Below, piece by piece: positions 1 through 4,564 of a stretch of DNA of 6,094 nucleotides (positions within the stretch are counted from its first letter, which is position 1; each line of letters opens with the position of its first letter). The notes beneath the pieces were generated by a model. That model did not search any database. It saw nothing but the letters and a program-made list of their open reading frames with translations, and was not told where the DNA came from. Where the stretch lies: contig JAURXW010000381.1 of NCBI GenBank assembly GCA_030654205.1, positions 1 to 6,094 of the forward strand, given 5' to 3'. Position numbers and translations under genes: made by a program. The stretch is from Bacteriovorax sp. (GTDB lineage Bacteria > Bdellovibrionota > Bacteriovoracia > Bacteriovoracales > Bacteriovoracaceae).

Positions 1-94
1 CCTCAAATTCAATTTTTGAATACTCTAATGCCTTAAGATTTTGTCCTACAAAAGCAATATGAAAAACGAAAATTATTATAAGGCCATGCTTCAT
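1..94 (-). CDS. N-terminus of an exported protein (partial, runs off left edge)
   Basis: This is a reading frame too short to show as a full ORF. It begins with ATG at 94-92 and stays open for 31 codons to the window edge. The N-terminus MKHGLIIIFVFHIAFVG has a basic n-region (Lys2, His3) and a hydrophobic core of about 12 residues. A polar stretch follows, with a plausible signal peptidase I site near LKA (residues 20-22). A good ribosome binding site (AGGA, 9-nt spacing) precedes the ATG. The start lies only 11 nt after the stop of the ABC1 kinase gene on the same strand, so it is probably the next gene of the operon. The mature part seen is only about nine residues, so no family can be named. 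The start and export signal are fairly secure; the function is unknown. Confidence 0.75.
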   Translation of the reverse strand, partial: MKHGLIIIFVFHIAFVGQNLKALEYSKIEFE

Positions 95-103
95 GAAAAT
101 TAA

Positions 104-107
104 TCCT
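104..107 (-). promoter_or_regulatory. Ribosome binding site of the left-edge exported protein
   Basis: AGGA on the minus strand lies 9 nt before the ATG at 94. It overlaps the TAG stop codon (108-106) of the upstream kinase gene, so a ribosome terminating there sits on the next gene's binding site. This supports both the choice of start and translational coupling. Confidence 0.7.
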
Positions 108-1455
108 AAATTTGATACTTAGATTTAACCTCATTTTCTATGGAATTTCTAAATGTATTTTTACCATAAAGCCAATCGATCTCAGATTTCCAGGTTAATA
201 ATTTGGTGTAGAGCCCAAAAGTGGAACGGTCCAGAAGCAAAAATTCTCTTTTAGGTGAAGAGCGACCTTTAAAATCAACTTTGCCGATTAACTCTTTAAA
301 AAGGGCAAAAGGACTTATGGGCACGACTGGAAATATTCCAGGGCGAATATAGGGAAGATAAATTTCTTGGATTAATAAAAAATGTTGCAGCATGAAATCT
401 TCTTTTTCATCAACTTTAAAGATCTCTAGTTTTTTGCAGAGAATACCATATTTCACAGAATTATTTTCTTCCAGTGACATCATCAGATCGCAATAATCAC
501 TTATAAACTCATGATCAAAGCTTCTGGTTGAACCAAAATCCAGCATAATTATTTTATCTCTTTTAAAAAGATAATTTCCATTTTGCGGATCTGTATGAAG
601 TCGTTTTAAATTCCATAAGGAATGTAAAAACGAATTATAAAGCATTTGACCTAGAAAGTTTCTCTCCTCATCGGTATATAAAAGTGTTTCTTCAAAAGAG
701 TCACCTTCTACAAACTCCATTGTTAAAATGGTGGAGCTCGAAAATTCGGGAAAGACTTTCGGGATATAAATTTGGGGGAAATGTTTTTCATATTCTTGCT
801 TGAAATAAATCATTTCGCTTAATTCATGAGCATAATCACATTCTTCATACATTGAAATTTTTAATTCTTCTATTAATGAATCAAGATTTGGTTTATTGGG
901 AAAAAGAATATGTAAAAGATTGTCAATTTGATGAAGATTTTGAAAGTCGTGCTTTATTGCCTCAACAATTTTTGGATATTGTATTTTGATAGCAACGATT
1001 TCTCCTGTTTTCAGACGGGCCTTATGGACTTGGCCGATAGAAGCTGAAGCAATAGGTATTTCATCAAATTCTAAAAAAAGCTCTTTGGAAGATTTTTGAA
1101 AACTATTTTGCAGTACTGCTTCAACATCTTTTGGAGACATGGATGGAGAGTTTTTTTGTAAGTCTTTAAAAAGCTCACTAATTTCTTTGGGTAAAAATAA
1201 ATCTTCTGAAATGGAGATCATCTGACCCAATTTCATCATGGCACCTTTAAGTTCACCCATTGCGACAATTATTTCTTTTGACGCCTTAATTTTAAGGCTT
1301 AAATCTTTAATGTTCTTTAAATCGTTTTGATGATTATCTAAATATGTTTGGGCCCTATTTTTAGCAGCATCGAAGGCCAGGGTGGCCGTGGCCTTTGTGA
1401 GCCCTTTGCCTACGGTAAAAAGTCTGGAGAGTTTTGAAGATTTAAATTCACTCAT
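106..1455 (-). CDS. ABC1/AarF/UbiB-family atypical protein kinase-like protein
   Basis: A 449-residue member of the ABC1 (UbiB/AarF/ADCK, COQ8-like) family, linked in studied members to ubiquinone biosynthesis and lipid homeostasis. Family motifs appear in order: KxGQ as KLGQ at 75-78, with the usual D-x(3)-P spacing and LQ after it; the Ala-rich nucleotide loop ASASIGQVH at 136-144; the ATP-binding Lys in VAIKIQ (Lys157); ExD in EECDY (about 204-208); the catalytic-loop equivalent HTDPQNGN at 287-294; and DFG at 306-308. All expected catalytic positions are present, so it is probably active. I see no pair of hydrophobic C-terminal helices like those anchoring E. coli UbiB. The ATG overlaps the thioesterase stop as TAATG and has no good Shine-Dalgarno, suggesting expression by reinitiation. 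The substrate cannot be told from sequence. The family call is firm; a specific UbiB role is not. Confidence 0.95.
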   Translation of the reverse strand: MSEFKSSKLSRLFTVGKGLTKATATLAFDAAKNRAQTYLDNHQNDLKNIKDLSLKIKASKEIIVAMGELKGAMMKLGQMISISEDLFLPKEISELFKDLQKNSPSMSPKDVEAVLQNSFQKSSKELFLEFDEIPIASASIGQVHKARLKTGEIVAIKIQYPKIVEAIKHDFQNLHQIDNLLHILFPNKPNLDSLIEELKISMYEECDYAHELSEMIYFKQEYEKHFPQIYIPKVFPEFSSSTILTMEFVEGDSFEETLLYTDEERNFLGQMLYNSFLHSLWNLKRLHTDPQNGNYLFKRDKIIMLDFGSTRSFDHEFISDYCDLMMSLEENNSVKYGILCKKLEIFKVDEKEDFMLQHFLLIQEIYLPYIRPGIFPVVPISPFALFKELIGKVDFKGRSSPKREFLLLDRSTFGLYTKLLTWKSEIDWLYGKNTFRNSIENEVKSKYQI

Positions 1456-1943
1456 TATGTATTTTTTTTGTTATTTTTTTTTCTCATTTCTTCTATTCTT
1501 GCTTTACCCTCGGCAAAACGTCTTATTTCATCTTCTGATACAGGAATCACTCCGCGAACTTGTATTGGTCTTCCAATATCATCTAAGGCAACAAAGGCGA
1601 GGTAGGCAGTAGTTGTATGGCGAGTAATTCCGGTGAAAGGATTTTCGGCATAAACTTTTACACCGACAAGCATAGAGGTTTTACCAACAAAGTTTAGGCT
1701 TGCCTTGATTAGCACATGGTCTCCAATTTTAATGGGAGCTTTAAAGCTAATATCGTCTACGTGCACAGTAACAACTGGTCGATTAGAATGTCTCTCTGCC
1801 ACCATCGCCGCGGCCATATCTATCCAAGACATCACAACACCACCAAAAATTGAATTTTGTGGGTTGGTGTGATTGGGCATTACAAGATTTCTCATTTCAA
1901 CAGCACTTTCACTTGATGTTTTGGGATCACTTAGATTTGTCAT
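1455..1943 (-). CDS. Acyl-CoA thioesterase, hotdog fold (YciA/ACOT type)
   Basis: A 162-residue single-hotdog thioesterase, a usual length for this family, which hydrolyses acyl-CoA to free acid and CoA in the cytoplasm. The diagnostic stretch is NPQNSIFGGVVMSWIDMAAA (residues 27-46). It combines the conserved Asn, the FGG turn and the Asp (Asp42) that acts as catalytic acid/base in YciA-like enzymes, at the start of the central hotdog helix. Further matches are VTVHVDDISFKAPIKIGD (about 58-75) and the later strands ending in TTTAYLAFVALD. These enzymes work as oligomers with shared active sites. The last residues, RKKNNKKNT, are encoded by runs of nine and eight adenines and look like a non-conserved tail. 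The start is set by a GAGG site 5 nt upstream. The gene begins 11 nt after znuB and overlaps the kinase gene by 1 nt. Chain-length preference cannot be predicted. Confidence 0.93.
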   Translation of the reverse strand: MTNLSDPKTSSESAVEMRNLVMPNHTNPQNSIFGGVVMSWIDMAAAMVAERHSNRPVVTVHVDDISFKAPIKIGDHVLIKASLNFVGKTSMLVGVKVYAENPFTGITRHTTTAYLAFVALDDIGRPIQVRGVIPVSEDEIRRFAEGKARIEEMRKKNNKKNT

Positions 1944-1948
1944 AAGGG

Positions 1949-1952
1949 CCTC
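1949..1952 (-). promoter_or_regulatory. Ribosome binding site of the thioesterase gene
   Basis: GAGG on the minus strand lies 5 nt before the ATG at 1943, inside the 11-nt gap after the znuB stop. It supports the assigned start over the internal Met codons at residues 17 and 22. Confidence 0.65.
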
Positions 1953-1954
1953 GT

Positions 1955-2806
1955 TTAATTGGATCTAACCAGATTATAAATCTTTTTTAACAAGAGAGAT
2001 AGCACTAGTGCCACAAAGAGGACTACTGCCAAAGTAGCTCCAGAGGGGAGTCCATAAGTATTGGCAATAATAATTCCAAACACAGCGAAAATAGTTGAGA
2101 AAAGAACACTAATAATAAATGTCTGTTTGATATTAGTTGCAAATTTTAGGGCAAAAAATCCCGGAACAAGTAAAAGTGTTTCTATTAAAATAGTTCCAGC
2201 AATTTTGATACTGGTAACAATAAGTAGAGAGAGCAAAATAAAAAAAAGATAATGATAAAATTTTGCGTTAACACCCGAAGTGATAGCACCTTCTTCGTCA
2301 TAGGTTAAAAAAAGCCATTTTTTAAATGGAATTATAATCAATGGGGCAGTTATGGCCAAAAGACCAAGAGAGAGTAGTAGATCTTCTTTAGTAAGAAGGA
2401 GAATATTTCCGAATAAAAAACTAAGAAGATCTGTTTTTGTTTTTGCAAAAGCTGAATGAATTAAAATTCCCATTGCCATGGTGGCCGTATAAAAAATACC
2501 AATCAAAGAATCCGTTGGAAGTTTCTGACGAAAAGTTGAGTAGGCTAAAAAAAGTGTACATAAAATAGTAATAAATAAAGTAGTTGCAAAAATTGAAAGA
2601 GAGTTTTCGCTTGAAAATAAACTTAGGGCAATTGCTAATCCTAGCAGTGTAGAGTGAGAGATAGCCGAGCCCATAAAGGCATTTTTTCTGGCTATGAGTA
2701 AGGGCGATATAAGTCCACATGTAATAGAGAGAAATAAGGTACCTAATAAGGCATAAAAAAGAAAATCATAATGGAGAAAATCTTGTAATGAATTAATGAT
2801 ATTCAT
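1955..2806 (-). CDS. znuB: Zinc ABC transporter permease ZnuB
   Basis: A 283-residue polytopic inner-membrane protein of the ABC-3 (ZnuB/MntB/TroC) family, which forms the transport channel as a dimer. Hydrophobic segments lie at roughly 15-38, 50-66, 70-90, 101-120, 127-138, 143-160, 185-200, 204-220, 228-249 and 255-274; some are probably paired or partial. Family hallmarks are SHSTLLG (50-56), LLSFLFGNILLL (about 127-138), the cytoplasmic DEEGAITSG (170-178) that should contact the ATPase, KIAGTILIETLLLVPGFFA (201-219), and a Pro-Ser-Gly motif (LPSGA, 253-257) in the last helix pair. Length is normal. The ATG is embedded in an ATGA overlap with the znuC stop, with GGAG 6 nt upstream. Sequence alone cannot fully separate zinc from manganese permeases; the zinc call follows from the neighbouring binding protein and the ATPase tail. 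Confidence 0.95.
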   Translation of the reverse strand: MNIINSLQDFLHYDFLFYALLGTLFLSITCGLISPLLIARKNAFMGSAISHSTLLGLAIALSLFSSENSLSIFATTLFITILCTLFLAYSTFRQKLPTDSLIGIFYTATMAMGILIHSAFAKTKTDLLSFLFGNILLLTKEDLLLSLGLLAITAPLIIIPFKKWLFLTYDEEGAITSGVNAKFYHYLFFILLSLLIVTSIKIAGTILIETLLLVPGFFALKFATNIKQTFIISVLFSTIFAVFGIIIANTYGLPSGATLAVVLFVALVLSLLLKKIYNLVRSN

Positions 2807-3651
2807 TTTTTTCTCCGTAAAAGTGAATGAGTTTCTTTATCGGAGGAATGATTATGATCACAAAATAAATGATGATCAGCTTCATTTATTTTTGCATTAT
2901 TATCTAAGTCATTTTCGTGAATTAGCAAATGTTCAAATTCGCAATGATAAACATCTTCAAGAATATTTTTAGTTAATAAGTCCGTGTGATCATGCCAGTG
3001 GTATGTTCTATTGAGACAAAGGATTTTATGACAATTGCGAATAATTTGATTGATGTTATGATCAACAATCATGACGGCCGTCTTATCTCGCTTTTTTATT
3101 TTTTCTATAATTGCCAGCAATTGATCTTGACCATTACTGTCTAGGCCTTTAGTAGGTTCATCTAATAAAAGTAGTTTGGGGTTAGTTATTAGTGCTCGCG
3201 CCAAAAGAACTCGTTGTTTTTCGCCGCCGGAGAGTTTTGAAATAAGTGAATCTTTTTTATGAAGAATTCCTACCAGTTCGAGAAGCTCGTCAATCTCCGA
3301 AAGGGAGTTGTCATCCTTATAAAGTGATTTTGCAAAGTCCATATACTCACTGACTTTAACGGGCAAAATGGTGTTGAGTTCGCTGTTTTGTGGAACGTAG
3401 GAAAATTTTTCAAAAGGATATTTTTTAAACTCAGAACTAGATTTTTCGTCAAAAAAGATGGTGCCAGAATCTGCTTTTAATAAACCCACTATTATTTTCA
3501 ATAATGTAGATTTACCACCACCGTTGGGACCTAAAACACCCAAGCTTTCACCTGAGTAGAGAGAAAAAGAAATATCTTTAAGAGTAGGGGCTTCGCCATT
3601 ATAGCTAAAACTTATTTTATCTGCTCTTAAAACAGCAACAGGTTCGGTCAT
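2803..3651 (-). CDS. znuC: Zinc ABC transporter ATPase ZnuC
   Basis: A 282-residue ABC ATPase that should energise import through ZnuB from the cytoplasmic side. All functional motifs are intact: Walker A GPNGGGKST (41-49), Q-loop Gln88 (VPQN), signature LSGGEKQR (140-147), Walker B LLLLDEP (160-166) with catalytic Glu165, D-loop around GLD (169-171), and the switch His198 (VDHN). Past the ABC domain, residues 208-282 form a His- and Cys-bearing extension: His at 208, 218, 220, 222, 236, 241, 245, 260, 261, 266, 268 and 275, with Cys at 207, 212, 237 and 264. Such a tail suits a metal-handling or metal-sensing segment, but that is inference. The gene overlaps znuA by 4 nt and znuB by 4 nt (ATGA in both cases), a strong sign of coupled translation. 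A GAGA-like weak ribosome site lies 7-10 nt before the ATG. Confidence 0.95.
   Translation of the reverse strand: MTEPVAVLRADKISFSYNGEAPTLKDISFSLYSGESLGVLGPNGGGKSTLLKIIVGLLKADSGTIFFDEKSSSEFKKYPFEKFSYVPQNSELNTILPVKVSEYMDFAKSLYKDDNSLSEIDELLELVGILHKKDSLISKLSGGEKQRVLLARALITNPKLLLLDEPTKGLDSNGQDQLLAIIEKIKKRDKTAVMIVDHNINQIIRNCHKILCLNRTYHWHDHTDLLTKNILEDVYHCEFEHLLIHENDLDNNAKINEADHHLFCDHNHSSDKETHSLLRRKK
2813..2816 (-). promoter_or_regulatory. Ribosome binding site of znuB, inside the end of znuC
   Basis: GGAG on the minus strand lies 6 nt before the znuB ATG at 2806, separated from it by adenines only. It sits within the last codons of znuC, so znuB can be translated by coupling or by fresh initiation. 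Confidence 0.7.
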
Positions 3652-4520
3652 AACTTTTTCTCGGAAATACTTGCAAGTTTTTTAGTGAGTTCCACTATAA
3701 TTGAAAACAATCCTTGGTCTACGCTATTGGCCGTATCAATTTTGATAACTTGATCATTAGGGCGAATTTTATTTATTATATTTTGAGGAATATTAATCCC
3801 TGTTTCTTGTATCCAAATAACTTGCGGAGCACTAAGTGCATTATACATTTTTTTAATTGATATAGGACTAGTCTCTTCATGATGACCTGACCCTTTAATC
3901 GCCACAATGCTCAGAGTTTGATCTGGAGACAAATTTAAAAGAAGTGGCAAGAGCGCATCGTGAGTTAGAATAATTGGTTTTTTGATACCTGCAAGGACCA
4001 ATCGCAAATCATCTTCAACTTTTTTATAAATACAAGCTTGATTCTTTATATTATTAATTCCTAAGTTTTTTAACTCAACAATAAGCTTATTCTTAAGTGA
4101 GCAATAAACTTTAGGATACAACCAGAAATGGGACAAAGCCTCTCCACTTGCTCCGGCATAAGAAAGATAGTCTTGTTGATCAAATAAAAGAGATGCAGTT
4201 TTCAAGGAAGCTATTTTTCGTCGTTGAAAATTTATTTTTTTAATCCACGGATTAAGTTCGTTGGGCCCCGTTATTAGGATGGGAGCATTCATTAATTTTT
4301 TAATTTCGTTAACACTTGGTTCGTATTCGTGGGGATCTCCCGTAACTGAAATTAAGCTCTCTGTACTAAGACCAGCTAAGTTTTTATCACTACTATTTTC
4401 TTTAATGATCTGATCGAGCATTTTACATATTTCAGGATGTGAACAATACATAGTATTTTTGGCAAAGCTCGTGCGGCTAAATACTAAAAAGAGAATGCTT
4501 AATACAATTTTTATTTTCAT
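3648..4520 (-). CDS. znuA: Periplasmic zinc-binding protein ZnuA
   Basis: A 290-residue cluster A-I metal-binding protein of a metal ABC importer. The N-terminus MKIKIVLSILFLVFSRTSFA is a Sec signal peptide with likely cleavage after Ala20. No lipobox Cys is present, so it should be free in the periplasm. Metal ligands by family position are His64 (DPHEYEP), His131 (SHFWLYP) and His187 (THDALLP), with a late acidic candidate in KIDTANS. His rather than Glu at the third site favours zinc over manganese. The long acidic/His-rich loop of many ZnuA proteins is absent, leaving only GSGHHEE (210-216). Cys26 and Cys32 (CSHPEIC) could form a disulfide. The start at 4520 was chosen for the signal peptide; an ATG at 4541 would add seven residues and is equally possible, since neither has a clear Shine-Dalgarno. 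The frame extends to an ATG at 4592, but that overlaps the upstream gene. The gene is fused by ATGA overlap to znuC. Confidence 0.92.
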   Translation of the reverse strand: MKIKIVLSILFLVFSRTSFAKNTMYCSHPEICKMLDQIIKENSSDKNLAGLSTESLISVTGDPHEYEPSVNEIKKLMNAPILITGPNELNPWIKKINFQRRKIASLKTASLLFDQQDYLSYAGASGEALSHFWLYPKVYCSLKNKLIVELKNLGINNIKNQACIYKKVEDDLRLVLAGIKKPIILTHDALLPLLLNLSPDQTLSIVAIKGSGHHEETSPISIKKMYNALSAPQVIWIQETGINIPQNIINKIRPNDQVIKIDTANSVDQGLFSIIVELTKKLASISEKKL

Positions 4521-4564
4521 AATATTTTGGTAATTTAACATAAAGGAATCACTTCGAAAAACTT
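4521..4564 (-). other. 44-nt gap before znuA; expected position of the znu regulatory region, no clear site
   Basis: This is the longest gap in the window. It is AT-rich and precedes the zinc importer operon. I see no good -35/-10 pair, no convincing Zur palindrome and no terminator with a U-run. It could be shorter (23 nt) if znuA starts at 4541. Promoter elements of znuA, if separate, would have to lie partly inside the end of the upstream gene. Confidence 0.4.

Noticed and set aside
1382..1612. Plus-strand frame of 76 codons
   Set aside because: It lies antisense to the kinase and thioesterase genes, has a low-complexity Phe/Leu-rich product caused by the A-tracts on the other strand, and has no recognisable domain.
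2061..2252. Plus-strand frame of 63 codons inside znuB
   Set aside because: It is the antisense shadow of a membrane-protein gene; no ribosome site or family match.
2421..2720. Minus-strand frame of 99 codons inside znuB
   Set aside because: It is an out-of-frame shadow of znuB, whose own frame shows all ABC-3 family motifs.
3270..3452. Minus-strand frame of 60 codons inside znuC
   Set aside because: It is an out-of-frame shadow within the intact ATPase gene between its Walker A and signature motifs.
4525..4545. GTTAAATTAC near the znuA start as a Zur box
   Set aside because: The two halves are only partly complementary and do not fit known Zur consensus palindromes.
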